Source of the DNA: Alphaproteobacteria bacterium
GTDB taxonomy: Bacteria; Pseudomonadota; Alphaproteobacteria; Rhizobiales; CAJQND01
Assembly (NCBI GenBank): GCA_024227565.1
Contig: JAAEUE010000392.1
Location: 1-64,000 of the forward strand
Length of the DNA stretch: 64,000 nt
Direction of reading: 5' to 3'
In this document: one piece after another, positions 27,982-37,108 of the stretch
How the letters are laid out: each line of letters starts with the position of its first letter
Numbering within the stretch: position 1 is the first letter of the stretch
Notes under the pieces: generated by a model
Databases searched by the model: none
What the model saw: the letters and a program-made list of their open reading frames with translations, nothing else
What the model was told of the DNA's origin: nothing
Made by a program: the position numbers and the translations under genes

Positions 27982-28874
27982 GTAAATCGCGGCGGCCCAA
28001 ACGCGCTGATGATATCGCAGACAAGGATCTGCGCGAGCCAAAGGCAGGGCGCAGGTTCAAGCGCGGCAGGTTTCTGCGGCGCCTGATCAATTCGCCCGGG
28101 CTCATGGGCGTTGCGGGCAACTGCATCTACGTTGGGTTTTTGGGGACCGCCGCAATCTACTCGCTGACACTGGGCGGCCATCTGACCAAACAAGATTCGC
28201 CCTACACCGCCGTCATGGACGGCGTTGCTGGCATGGCAGGGCTGTCCGCCCGGGAAATTACCATTGAGGGGCTAAAGAACGTCCCGAAGGAACAGGTGCT
28301 CGCGGCCATTGGTATTCACGAAGGCTCCTCGCTCATCGGGTTCAATGCGCCAGTTGCGCGCGACAAACTCGCCAAGCTTGACTGGGTCGTTGAAGCTTCG
28401 GTTCTGCGGCTCTTTCCAAATCGGCTGCACATTGAATTGAAAGAGCGCCGGCCTTATGCGCTTTGGCAGGAAAACGGGCGGTTTTTGGTAATTGACGAGT
28501 CCGGCCAGGCCATGCGGCGCCTCGATCCAGCCAAATGGTCTCATCTTCCAGTGGTGGCCGGGGAGGGCGCGCAGCAAACTGCTGCAACGCTTGTTAACCA
28601 ACTGGCAGTCCATTCTTCGTTAAGGTTACTTGTTCGTGCAGCTGCGCGTGTCGCGGATCGGCGCTGGACCCTTTATCTGGCTAACGGCATCAAGGTGCTT
28701 CTGCCGGCCAAGGATGTTCCCGGCGCCTTGCAACGGTTGGCCGATCTTGAGCGTGAGCAAGGGATACTAGGTCGCGACATTGCATCGATCGATCTCAGAC
28801 TGGGTGACCGGATCGCTTTGAGATTGTCGAAAGATGGTGCCGAAAAGTGGCGCAAGGAGAAAAGCAAGAGCTGA
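27969..28874 (+). CDS. ftsQ: Cell division protein FtsQ
   Basis: A 301-residue bitopic protein. The ATG at 27969 has AAGGAC at the right distance; an ATG at 27948 is the alternative. A very basic cytoplasmic segment (1-45) precedes one membrane helix (about 48-66), then a POTRA domain from REITIEGLKNV to about residue 160 and the FtsQ beta domain. It anchors the FtsQLB complex in the divisome. The start lies inside the end of ddl. Confidence 0.9.
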   Translation: MRPVGKSRRPKRADDIADKDLREPKAGRRFKRGRFLRRLINSPGLMGVAGNCIYVGFLGTAAIYSLTLGGHLTKQDSPYTAVMDGVAGMAGLSAREITIEGLKNVPKEQVLAAIGIHEGSSLIGFNAPVARDKLAKLDWVVEASVLRLFPNRLHIELKERRPYALWQENGRFLVIDESGQAMRRLDPAKWSHLPVVAGEGAQQTAATLVNQLAVHSSLRLLVRAAARVADRRWTLYLANGIKVLLPAKDVPGALQRLADLEREQGILGRDIASIDLRLGDRIALRLSKDGAEKWRKEKSKS

Positions 28875-28925
28875 GTATCTGGTGCGCGTTGGTGGTTTGT
28901 AAATTGAGTTGCGGAGTGGAGACGA

Positions 28926-30254
28926 ATGACGGTGGTGCCTTTACACAAATCGCGCGGGGGCGCACGTGGTAACCAGCAGGACGCCCGTTCGATCATTGCC
29001 GTGCTTGATGTGGGCAGCACCAAGATCTGTTGTCTGATCGCAGAAGTCGTCACGCTCAAGAACCGGACCTTCGGCGGCGACCGCTCTCATCAATTAAAAC
29101 TCTTAGGCCTCGGCCACCAGGTGGCGCGCGGCACACGGCTCGGCGCTGTAGTCGATATGGACGAGGCCGAACGTGCCATCCGCCTGGCCGTCGATGCGGC
29201 TGAACGCATGGCGGGGCACACTGTTGACAGCATCTTCGTAAACGTGTCCGGCGGGCGCCCCCAGTGCAAGGGCTATAAGGGCCATGTGCACCTTGGCGGC
29301 CGCGAAGTAAATCGTTCAGACCTTTCCAAAGTGATCCGCCAGGCCCAAAGTACTGTTGAGACAGGTCCCCAGCGCGTGGTCCTGCACACGACCCCAACCA
29401 GCTTTGGCCTGGACGACACCCGGTTCATTCCAAACCCTGAGGGCATGTTCGGCGATGCACTGTCGGTCGGTCTGAACGCGGTGAGCGTCGACAGAGGCCC
29501 CATGCGCAATCTCGCCATGGTCATCGAGCGCTGTCATCTGGGCATTGCCGGCTTCGTCATCGCGCCCTATGCGGCCGGGCGCTCCGTGCTGGTGCCTGAT
29601 GAAATGTCCATGGGCGTCACATGCATCGATATGGGCGGCGGCACCACGTCGATCTCGATTTTCGCCGAAGGCCAATTGGTGTACGCGGATGCGGTGTCGG
29701 TTGGCGGTCACCACATTACAATGGACATCGCCCGCGGGCTTTCCACTCCAATCGCTCACGCTGAGCGCATGAAGACGCTTTACGGCTCTGCCCTGCCGGC
29801 TGTTTGCGACGAGCGCGAGCTGGTTTCCGTGCCTCTGGTTGGCGAAAAGGGCACTGATGCGGTCAACAAAATCCCGCGCTCCATGCTCACAGGCATCATC
29901 CAGCCTCGTCTGGAAGAGACGTTTGAGCTGGTGGCTGCACGTTTAAAGAGTTCTGGTCTGGCCCATTTTGCCGGACGCAGGGTTGTATTGACCGGCGGCG
30001 GCAGCCAGCTGAACGGTGCCCGCGAACTGGCCGGAACCATGCTGGACCGTCAAGTGAGGTTTGGCTACCCGCAACCGATCACCGGCATGCCTGAGTCTGC
30101 GCGTGGACCTGGATTTGCCGTTGCTGCCGGTTTGCTGAACTATGCGATTGAACCTGATAAGGCGACAATTGCTATGCCTGACATCAGTCCCGACGCAAGC
30201 CGTGAACCGAACTATTTGATGCGCGTTGGGCAGTGGATCCGCGAAAGCATTTGA
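28926..30254 (+). CDS. ftsA: Cell division protein FtsA (actin-like Z-ring anchor)
   Basis: A 442-residue actin-fold ATPase tethering FtsZ to the membrane. Phosphate-1 motif AVLDVGSTKICCLIAEV, phosphate-2 CIDMGGGTTSISIF, adenosine motif LTGGGSQLNGARELA, and a C-terminal amphipathic helix ending LMRVGQWIRESI that should insert in the inner membrane. Separated from ftsQ by 51 bp and from ftsZ by 187 bp. Confidence 0.95.
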   Translation: MTVVPLHKSRGGARGNQQDARSIIAVLDVGSTKICCLIAEVVTLKNRTFGGDRSHQLKLLGLGHQVARGTRLGAVVDMDEAERAIRLAVDAAERMAGHTVDSIFVNVSGGRPQCKGYKGHVHLGGREVNRSDLSKVIRQAQSTVETGPQRVVLHTTPTSFGLDDTRFIPNPEGMFGDALSVGLNAVSVDRGPMRNLAMVIERCHLGIAGFVIAPYAAGRSVLVPDEMSMGVTCIDMGGGTTSISIFAEGQLVYADAVSVGGHHITMDIARGLSTPIAHAERMKTLYGSALPAVCDERELVSVPLVGEKGTDAVNKIPRSMLTGIIQPRLEETFELVAARLKSSGLAHFAGRRVVLTGGGSQLNGARELAGTMLDRQVRFGYPQPITGMPESARGPGFAVAAGLLNYAIEPDKATIAMPDISPDASREPNYLMRVGQWIRESI

Positions 30255-30378
30255 TTTTTATCGGAACAAAATTTCTGATTTTGTTAATAATTTGAGTCGC
30301 CGAATGCTCGGAACTGCCTAATATTGCAGTGGGTTTTGTGCTGTTGTGCGCCCTTTTGACTCACCCCGTTACCTCTTG

Positions 30379-30393
30379 TTAACGAATTACTAA
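30379..30393 (+). promoter_or_regulatory. Candidate CtrA box upstream of ftsZ
   Basis: TTAA (30379-30382), seven bases, then CTAA (30390-30393): one mismatch from the TTAA-N7-TTAA CtrA consensus, 49 bp before the ftsZ start in an AT-rich 187-bp gap. FtsZ transcription is CtrA-controlled in Caulobacter. Only the motif is seen here. Confidence 0.45.
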
Positions 30394-30441
30394 CACCTTG
30401 GTAACAAACATGTCTCTGGGGTTAACACGGGACGCCGCATT

Positions 30442-32052
30442 ATGAGCATTAATTTAACTGTGCCTGATCTTGCCGAAATGAAGCCGCGCATCACCGTCTT
30501 TGGTGTTGGTGGTGCAGGCGGCAATGCGGTCAACAATATGATCGCGTCACATCTTGAGGGTGTTGAGTTTGTCGTAGCGAACACAGATGCCCAAGCACTG
30601 AGGCAATCTGCTGCTGAGCGAACGATCCATATGGGGACGTCCTTGACTGAAGGTCTGGGCGCCGGGTCGCAACCGCAGGTTGGTGCAGCTGCTGCAGAAG
30701 AAGTTTTGCCGGAACTGATTGATCATGTTTCCGGCTCGCACATGGTATTCATCACCGCCGGTATGGGCGGTGGAACCGGGACTGGCGCCGCGTCGGTGAT
30801 TGCCCGCGCTGCCAAGGAGCAGGGCGTGCTGACCGTTGGTGTGGTGACCAAGCCATTCCAATTCGAAGGCCAGCGGCGCATGTTGACCGCCGAGCGTGGC
30901 ATTGAACAGCTCGCGTCTCATGTGGACACGCTGATTGTCATTCCAAACCAGAACCTGTTCCGCATCGCCAACGAGAAGACGACTTTCGCTGATGCCTTCT
31001 CCATGGCCGACCAGGTTCTCTATTCCGGTGTGGCTTCGATCACCGAGCTGATGACCAAGGAAGGTCTCATCAATCTCGACTTTGCCGATGTTCGGGCGAT
31101 CATGTCCGAGATGGGCAAAGCCATGATGGGCACGGGCGAGGCATCCGGAGAGAAACGGGCGATTGAAGCGGCTGAAGCTGCGATTTCCAATCCGCTTCTG
31201 GATGATGTTTCCATGCGCGGCGCACAGGGCTTGCTGATTTCGATCACTGGCGGCCCGGACCTCACCCTTTATGAGGTTGACGAAGCGGCAACGCGTATCC
31301 GTGAGGAAGTTGACCCAGATGCCAACATCATCTTGGGGGCAACCTTCGACAAAGACCTTGAGGGTGTGATTCGCGTGTCCGTGGTTGCCACGGGCATCGA
31401 AGAGGTGAGCCAGGTTGCCGCCCCGCCCACCTATGACGAATATCATTACGACATCGCGCCGAAGGCGTCGGAACAAAAGCCGGCTCCGGTGGTTGAAGAA
31501 AGAACGCAGGTTCCACCGCCTCCTCAGCCGATTGCAGCTGAAGCCGAGGCTGAGCCTATCGCCGCCGAGGCCGAAATTCCTGCACCGGTGGCTGAAACTG
31601 CCGAACCTCAGATTGCCGATGCTGTTGCCGAGGTCACAACGTCTCAGCCGGTGGCAACTGAAACCAAGATGCCTGAGGTGGAGGACTTTCCACCCATCGC
31701 ACAACGTCAGATCTCTGCCTTGAAGAAGCCAGACAATACTGGCGAGCCTCCCGTTTCGCGCAAACGCAAGGGCCTGTTTGAGCGCCTCGCCGGCGTTGGA
31801 TTGGGTCGCCGCGAAGATGAAGCAGAGCAGAGTGAAGCTGCACCGAAAATAGCGCCTCGGCGCATGGCTCCGGCCTCTGCTCCCCAGCCAATGCCCCGTG
31901 TGGCGGCAGCTGGCGGCGGCGCGGCGCTTGCGATTGCCGAACCTCTGGCAGAACCAATGGAAACCCAGGCAGAAGTTGCACCTGCAGTGGCGCCAGAATA
32001 TGAAGATGATCAGTTGGAGATCCCGGCCTTCTTGCGGCGGCAAGCCAATTGA
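30442..32052 (+). CDS. ftsZ: Cell division GTPase FtsZ
   Basis: A 536-residue tubulin homologue forming the Z-ring. The GTPase core (about 1-325) has VFGVGGAGGNAVNNM, the tubulin signature GGGTGTG (109-115) and the T7-loop region NLDFADVRAIMSEMG. A low-complexity linker of almost 200 residues (about 325-520, rich in Ala, Glu and Pro) follows, then the conserved C-terminal peptide LEIPAFLRRQ that binds FtsA. Long linkers are typical of alphaproteobacterial FtsZ. Likely has its own promoter in the upstream gap. Confidence 0.97.
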   Translation: MSINLTVPDLAEMKPRITVFGVGGAGGNAVNNMIASHLEGVEFVVANTDAQALRQSAAERTIHMGTSLTEGLGAGSQPQVGAAAAEEVLPELIDHVSGSHMVFITAGMGGGTGTGAASVIARAAKEQGVLTVGVVTKPFQFEGQRRMLTAERGIEQLASHVDTLIVIPNQNLFRIANEKTTFADAFSMADQVLYSGVASITELMTKEGLINLDFADVRAIMSEMGKAMMGTGEASGEKRAIEAAEAAISNPLLDDVSMRGAQGLLISITGGPDLTLYEVDEAATRIREEVDPDANIILGATFDKDLEGVIRVSVVATGIEEVSQVAAPPTYDEYHYDIAPKASEQKPAPVVEERTQVPPPPQPIAAEAEAEPIAAEAEIPAPVAETAEPQIADAVAEVTTSQPVATETKMPEVEDFPPIAQRQISALKKPDNTGEPPVSRKRKGLFERLAGVGLGRREDEAEQSEAAPKIAPRRMAPASAPQPMPRVAAAGGGAALAIAEPLAEPMETQAEVAPAVAPEYEDDQLEIPAFLRRQAN

Positions 32053-32109
32053 GGTCAGCCTGGCATTGTGCCGGGCTATTGGAAAACCTGATCAAGGCGA
32101 GTGAGGGAC

Positions 32110-32145
32110 AAAACCCGGCGGTCACAATTCCGCCGGGTTTTCCGT
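32110..32145 (+). terminator. Intrinsic terminator closing the dcw cluster
   Basis: AAAACCCGGCGG (32110-32121) pairs perfectly with CCGCCGGGTTTT (32130-32141) around an 8-nt loop, giving a GC-rich stem with a T-run, 57 bp after the ftsZ stop. Confidence 0.9.
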
Positions 32146-32303
32146 TTCAAAACGGATAGTTGGTGCGGTACAGCACCAAGATTAAGGACGAAGCGGATTT
32201 GGGCTATCGCAGCCATTCAAGTTTGCGTAAAATTGTAACTGACTGGCATGGGCCACCACTTGCGATATTTGGGCCAGTCTGCACGGGTAAAAGAGAACCA
32301 TAA

Positions 32304-33224
32304 ATGCGTCACTCAAGATCAGCCAGCCGGTTTGGGACCATTAAGCCGGTCTCTGGCTTCCGGCTTTGCGCCGTTCTGATTGCCGGCCTTGCCATTGCCG
32401 GATGTTCGGGTCTTGAGAGCAAGCTCGATGACATTATGGGCAATGACGCTGCTGCCCCTCCGTCGGCCAGCGATACGGGATCGTTTGAAGATACAACCCC
32501 CGTCGGGACCCTGTACAACAAGGGCCTCGATCACATGAAGGTGGGCGAGTACAAGAAAGCGGCAAAGCAATTCGATGAAGTGGAGCGGCTGCACCCCTAT
32601 TCCACATGGGCCACCCGCTCAACGTTGATGGTGTCGTATGCACATTATCAGAGAAACGCCTATACGGATTCGATCAATGCCGCGGAGCGCTTCATTCAGC
32701 TGCACCCGGGCAACAAAGACGTCGCCTACGCCTACTATTTGCGTGGCCTAAGCTATTATGAGCAGATCGGCGATACCGAACGCGATCAGTCCAATACCCA
32801 AAAAGCGTTGGAATCGCTTGAAGAAGTTGGCCGCCGGTTTCCTGATAGCCGGTATGCCCGTGACGCTGAAGCCAAGGCGGTTCTTGCCCGCGATCAGTTG
32901 GCCGGCACGGAAATGCGCGTCGGTCGTTATTACTTGAAAAGATACGCTTATGTGGCGGCGATCAACCGCTTCAAAACGGTGGTTAAAGACTACCAGACAA
33001 CCTCCCACACCCCAGAAGCGCTGTTGCGGTTGACGGAAGCCTATTATGCGTTGGGCATCCGCTCTGAAGCCCAAACGGCCGCCGCATTGCTGGGGCATAA
33101 CTTCCCGAACAGCCAGTGGTACAACGATGCTTACCGGTTGTTGCGCACAGGTGGGCTGGAACCGCAGGTGAACAATGAATCCTGGCTGGCCAAGACCTGG
33201 CGCAACGCCACGGGCAGTGGATAA
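32304..33224 (+). CDS. bamD: Outer-membrane assembly lipoprotein BamD (ComL)
   Basis: A 306-residue lipoprotein of the BAM complex. Signal sequence with lipobox LAIAGC (lipidated C34), then TPR-like helical repeats from GTLYNKGLDHMKVGEYKKAA, with AYYLRGLSYYEQI and RFPDSRYARDAEAK as family landmarks. In most Rhizobiales lpxC separates ftsZ from this gene; here there is only a terminator and a 250-bp gap. An acidic segment (about 40-58) precedes the first repeat. Confidence 0.93.
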   Translation: MRHSRSASRFGTIKPVSGFRLCAVLIAGLAIAGCSGLESKLDDIMGNDAAAPPSASDTGSFEDTTPVGTLYNKGLDHMKVGEYKKAAKQFDEVERLHPYSTWATRSTLMVSYAHYQRNAYTDSINAAERFIQLHPGNKDVAYAYYLRGLSYYEQIGDTERDQSNTQKALESLEEVGRRFPDSRYARDAEAKAVLARDQLAGTEMRVGRYYLKRYAYVAAINRFKTVVKDYQTTSHTPEALLRLTEAYYALGIRSEAQTAAALLGHNFPNSQWYNDAYRLLRTGGLEPQVNNESWLAKTWRNATGSG

Positions 33225-33291
33225 TTTCCTCAACAGATTTCTGAGTTGAGAATGGCGCAGAACATGCGACTCCATTTATAATGGCGTTCAA

Positions 33292-34977
33292 ATGTTAAGT
33301 GCCCTTTCCATACGCGACATTGTCCTGATCGAACGGCTCGACCTGAGCTTCGACGCTGGCATGACCGTGCTCACAGGCGAAACCGGCGCGGGCAAATCCA
33401 TTCTGCTGGATGCCTTGGGGCTCGCGCTCGGCGGCAGAGGTGATGCGGCCCTGGTTCGCTCAGGCGCTGAGCGCGGCGTCGTTACAGCGGAATTTGATCT
33501 GGAATCGGCGCACAAGGCCTTCAATCTGCTGGCAGAAGCCGATGTGGCGAGTGAGGGTGAACTGGTAGTGCGCCGGGTGCAGAGTGCCGACGGCCGCAGC
33601 CGGGCCACCATAAATGATCAGCCGGCGAGCGTGGGGCTGCTCAGGCGGCTGGGCGGTTGCCTGGCGGAAATCCACGGCCAGCACGATGACCGCGCATTGC
33701 TGGACCCGGTCATGCACCGTGATCTGGTGGATGCATTTGGAGAATTGGAGGACCGGCGCGCCAAGGTTGCTGACCTCTGGCAGGTTTGGAAGGCCGATGA
33801 AACGGCCCTGAACGAGCATGCTGAGCGGCTTGAGCGGGCGGAAGAAGAACGCGCCTGGCTGGAACACGTAGTGCAGGAGCTGCAAGCCCTTGCCCCGCAA
33901 CACGGCGAGGAGGAGCAGTTGACCACGCGCCGGCAGCTCATGATGAATTCTGAACGGTTTGCCGAAGCGCTGGATGATGTGGACAAGGCCATAACCGGCG
34001 ATCGCACGCAGGAGGCAAGCCTCAATGCCGGCTTGCGCAAGCTGGAGCGCCGGCAGGCGGATGCGTCTGGTCAGCTGGATGGCCTGATCTCCGCTCTAGA
34101 CCGGCTTGTCATTGAAATGAACGCCGCTAAGGCTGCGCTTGATGAGGCGCGTGCGACGTTTGTCTTCGATGCCCGCGAGCAATCCGACATAGAAGAACGC
34201 CTGTTCGCGCTGCGGGACATGGCGCGCAAACATCGCTGCCAGGTTGAAAAGCTGCCCGATGTGGCTGAGCGGCTGGTCACTGATCTGTCAAACCTTCAGC
34301 ACGGGCAGGGCCATCTGGATGAGTTGCGCCACAAGGCCGAAGCGTCCCGTGCGGCTTATTTTGCCGACGCTGAGGAGCTGAGTGTCGCCCGCCGCGCCGC
34401 GGCCGCTGAGCTTGATGATCAGGTCATGCAGGAACTTGCCCCTCTGAAGCTCGAAAAGGCCCAGTTCATGAGTGATATCGAATCGGGGGACAGCATTGCT
34501 GGAGCGCACGGGATTGACCGTCTCGAGTTCAAAGTTGCGACCAACCCGGGGGCTGCTCCCGGCTCGATTATCAAAGTGGCATCCGGCGGCGAGCTGTCCA
34601 GGTTCATGTTGGCCCTTAAGGTTGTGCTGGCAGCGCGGGGGTCAGCACCAACCCTGATCTTCGATGAAATCGACACCGGCATTGGCGGGGCAACTGCCGA
34701 CGCCATGGGTCAGCGCCTGGCCCGGCTGAGCGACACCCTTCAAGTGCTCGCCGTGACCCACTCCCCGCAAGTTGCCGTGCGGGCTGACAGTCATATGCTG
34801 ATCACAAAGATGGAAGAGGTCATCGAGGACGCAGAAACCGACGCGCGCCTGGTGACGCGTGTGACCCAATTGCAGGCAGAAAGCCGCCGCGAGGAGGTTG
34901 CGCGCATGCTGTCTGGTGCCAATGTTACAGACGAGGCCCGGGCCCAGGCCGACCGTCTGATGCGTGATACAGGATAA
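33292..34977 (+). CDS. recN: DNA repair ATPase RecN
   Basis: A 561-residue SMC-like protein for double-strand break repair. Walker A GETGAGKS (29-36), an ABC signature near SGGELSRFMLAL, Walker B TLIFDEIDTGIGG and a D/H-loop with VTHSPQVAVRAD. Between them is a coiled-coil middle of about 350 residues. Follows bamD by 67 bp and precedes ligA by 12 bp, the usual alphaproteobacterial order. Confidence 0.95.
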   Translation: MLSALSIRDIVLIERLDLSFDAGMTVLTGETGAGKSILLDALGLALGGRGDAALVRSGAERGVVTAEFDLESAHKAFNLLAEADVASEGELVVRRVQSADGRSRATINDQPASVGLLRRLGGCLAEIHGQHDDRALLDPVMHRDLVDAFGELEDRRAKVADLWQVWKADETALNEHAERLERAEEERAWLEHVVQELQALAPQHGEEEQLTTRRQLMMNSERFAEALDDVDKAITGDRTQEASLNAGLRKLERRQADASGQLDGLISALDRLVIEMNAAKAALDEARATFVFDAREQSDIEERLFALRDMARKHRCQVEKLPDVAERLVTDLSNLQHGQGHLDELRHKAEASRAAYFADAEELSVARRAAAAELDDQVMQELAPLKLEKAQFMSDIESGDSIAGAHGIDRLEFKVATNPGAAPGSIIKVASGGELSRFMLALKVVLAARGSAPTLIFDEIDTGIGGATADAMGQRLARLSDTLQVLAVTHSPQVAVRADSHMLITKMEEVIEDAETDARLVTRVTQLQAESRREEVARMLSGANVTDEARAQADRLMRDTG

Positions 34978-34989
34978 GCCACAGCGATT

Positions 34990-37104
34990 ATGACGAAACC
35001 GGATGAGATTGCCGTTGAGGAATTGACCGCCGAGACGGCGAAAATTGAGCTTCAGCGTCTTGCAGAAGATATTGCGCGCCACGACACCCTCTACCACCAA
35101 AATGACGCTCCTGAGGTCTCTGACGCCGAATATGACGCCCTCAGGAATCGCAACGCGGCCATTGAGGCTCAGTTCCCCGATTTGGTGCGTGAAGACAGCC
35201 CGTCGTTGCGCGTTGGTGCTGTTGCGGCAGAGAAATTCGACAAGGTCACCCATGCGGTGCCGATGCTGTCGCTCTCCAACGCTTTCAATGATGAGGATGT
35301 GAGCGAATTCTGCTCGCGGATCAGGCGGTTCTTGAATTTGCCTGAAGATGAGCTCCTGGCCATGACGGCAGAACCCAAGATCGATGGCTTGTCTGCAAGC
35401 TTGCGCTATGAGAATGGCCAGCTGGTGTCCGGCGCGACGCGGGGCGATGGGCAGGTTGGCGAAAACGTCACTGAAAACCTCAAGACAGTCAAAGACATTC
35501 CGCATCGACTGAGCGGGCAGGGGTGGCCTCAGGTTGTTGAGGTCCGCGGCGAGGTCTACATGACCCACGCCGATTTTACAGCCCTCAACGATCGCCAGGC
35601 CGCCGCTGGCAAGCAGGCCTATGTGAACCCGCGCAACACCGCGGCCGGATCGCTGCGCCAGCTCGACCCTGCCATGACTGCAGCGCGGCCCCTGAAGTTT
35701 TTTGCCTATGCCTGGGGCGAGATGTCCGAAGAGCCCTGGACCACGCAGATGGGGGCCGTTGAGCAGATGGCGGCCTGGGGCTTTGCGATCAATCCGCAAA
35801 TGAAGCGCTGCGAAAGCGTGGCTCAGATGCTGGAGGTTTACCGCGGGATCGAAGAGCAGCGCGCCTCTCTGGGCTACGATATCGATGGCGTGGTCTACAA
35901 GGTTGACCGTTTGGACTGGCAGCGCCGGCTGGGCTTCGTCTCCCGCGCCCCACGCTGGGCAACCGCCCACAAGTTTCCGGCCGAAAAGGCGACCACCGTG
36001 TTGCGGGACATTGAAATACAGGTTGGCCGCACCGGCGCGCTGACGCCTGTGGCCAAGCTGGATCCGGTCACCGTGGGCGGCGTGGTTGTGTCGAACGCAA
36101 CCCTGCATAACGAAGACGAAATCGAGCGCAAGGATGTACGGATCGGAGATACCGTGACGATCCAGCGCGCCGGCGATGTGATCCCTCAGGTCTTGGGCCA
36201 TGTGCCCGAGCGCCGGCCGGCAGATGCAACGCCGTTCACGTTTCCTGACCTTTGCCCGGCATGTGGTTCCCATGCGGTGCGAGATCACAATGCCAAGACT
36301 GGGAAGCTCGACGCGGTGCGCCGCTGCACCGGCGGTCTCATTTGTCCTGCACAGGCAGTGGAGCGCTTGAAGCATTTTGTTTCGCGCAACGCCTATGACA
36401 TTGAAGGGCTCGGCATCAAACAGATCGAGGCCTTCTATGAGGACGGCCTGATCCAGCGGCTATCTGATATCTTCACTCTGCGCCAACGCGATGAGCGGTC
36501 GCTGAAAAAGCTGAAGGACCGCGAAGGCTATGGCGAGACTTCAGCGCGCAATCTGTTCGATGCAATCGATGAACGCCGCAATGTTTCGCTCGACCGTTTC
36601 ATCTTTGCTCTGGGCATGCGCCACGTGGGCGAGACGACCGCGCGCCTGCTCGCCCGCACATACGGCACCATGGAGGCATTGAATGACGCGCTGGTGGCCG
36701 CGTCAGACCGGGAAAACGATGCCTGGGCCGATTTGGTCAACATTGACGGCATCGGTGAAGTTGTTGCTGAAGCCATCGTCGATTTCTTCGCCGAGGGCCA
36801 CAATCAGGAGGTTCTCCAAGCTCTTCTGGCCGAGGTATCGCCTGAGCCGCTGGAGGCCGTTGCCGCCCAGTCTCCGGTATCGGGCAAAACCGTCGTGTTC
36901 ACAGGCTCATTGGAACAAATGACGCGCGACGAAGCCAAAGCCATGGCCGAACGGCTGGGCGCCAAAGTAGCCGGTTCCGTGTCGAAGAAGACCGATTTGG
37001 TGGTAGCTGGCCCTGGGGCGGGGTCCAAGCTGAAAAAGGCCACTGATCTGGGCGTCGAAGTGACGGATGAAGACGGCTGGTTCGTCTTGATCGGTGAAGC
37101 TTAG
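34990..37104 (+). CDS. ligA: NAD-dependent DNA ligase LigA
   Basis: A 704-residue ligase. Adenylated Lys130 in AEPKIDGLSASL, the YDIDGVVYKVD motif, OB fold, a four-cysteine zinc finger (C422, C425, C446, C452), tandem helix-hairpin-helix units and a C-terminal BRCT domain (from GKTVVFTGSLEQMTRDEAK). Length and order are those of a normal LigA. The convergent gene ends only 4 bp beyond its stop, with no separate terminator visible. Confidence 0.97.
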   Translation: MTKPDEIAVEELTAETAKIELQRLAEDIARHDTLYHQNDAPEVSDAEYDALRNRNAAIEAQFPDLVREDSPSLRVGAVAAEKFDKVTHAVPMLSLSNAFNDEDVSEFCSRIRRFLNLPEDELLAMTAEPKIDGLSASLRYENGQLVSGATRGDGQVGENVTENLKTVKDIPHRLSGQGWPQVVEVRGEVYMTHADFTALNDRQAAAGKQAYVNPRNTAAGSLRQLDPAMTAARPLKFFAYAWGEMSEEPWTTQMGAVEQMAAWGFAINPQMKRCESVAQMLEVYRGIEEQRASLGYDIDGVVYKVDRLDWQRRLGFVSRAPRWATAHKFPAEKATTVLRDIEIQVGRTGALTPVAKLDPVTVGGVVVSNATLHNEDEIERKDVRIGDTVTIQRAGDVIPQVLGHVPERRPADATPFTFPDLCPACGSHAVRDHNAKTGKLDAVRRCTGGLICPAQAVERLKHFVSRNAYDIEGLGIKQIEAFYEDGLIQRLSDIFTLRQRDERSLKKLKDREGYGETSARNLFDAIDERRNVSLDRFIFALGMRHVGETTARLLARTYGTMEALNDALVAASDRENDAWADLVNIDGIGEVVAEAIVDFFAEGHNQEVLQALLAEVSPEPLEAVAAQSPVSGKTVVFTGSLEQMTRDEAKAMAERLGAKVAGSVSKKTDLVVAGPGAGSKLKKATDLGVEVTDEDGWFVLIGEA

Positions 37105-37108
37105 CGGG

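Noticed and set aside
28589..28627. TTAACCAA and TTAAGG words inside ftsQ as CtrA sites for ftsA
   Set aside because: Spacing does not fit TTAA-N7-TTAA and they lie 300 bp inside a coding region.
30547..32043. 498-residue open frame antisense to ftsZ
   Set aside because: It mirrors the codon structure of ftsZ and its translation is His/Arg/Cys-rich with no fold-like pattern.
34642..36375. 577-residue open frame antisense to recN and ligA
   Set aside because: It is a shadow of two well-identified genes; high-GC codon bias keeps the opposite frame open.
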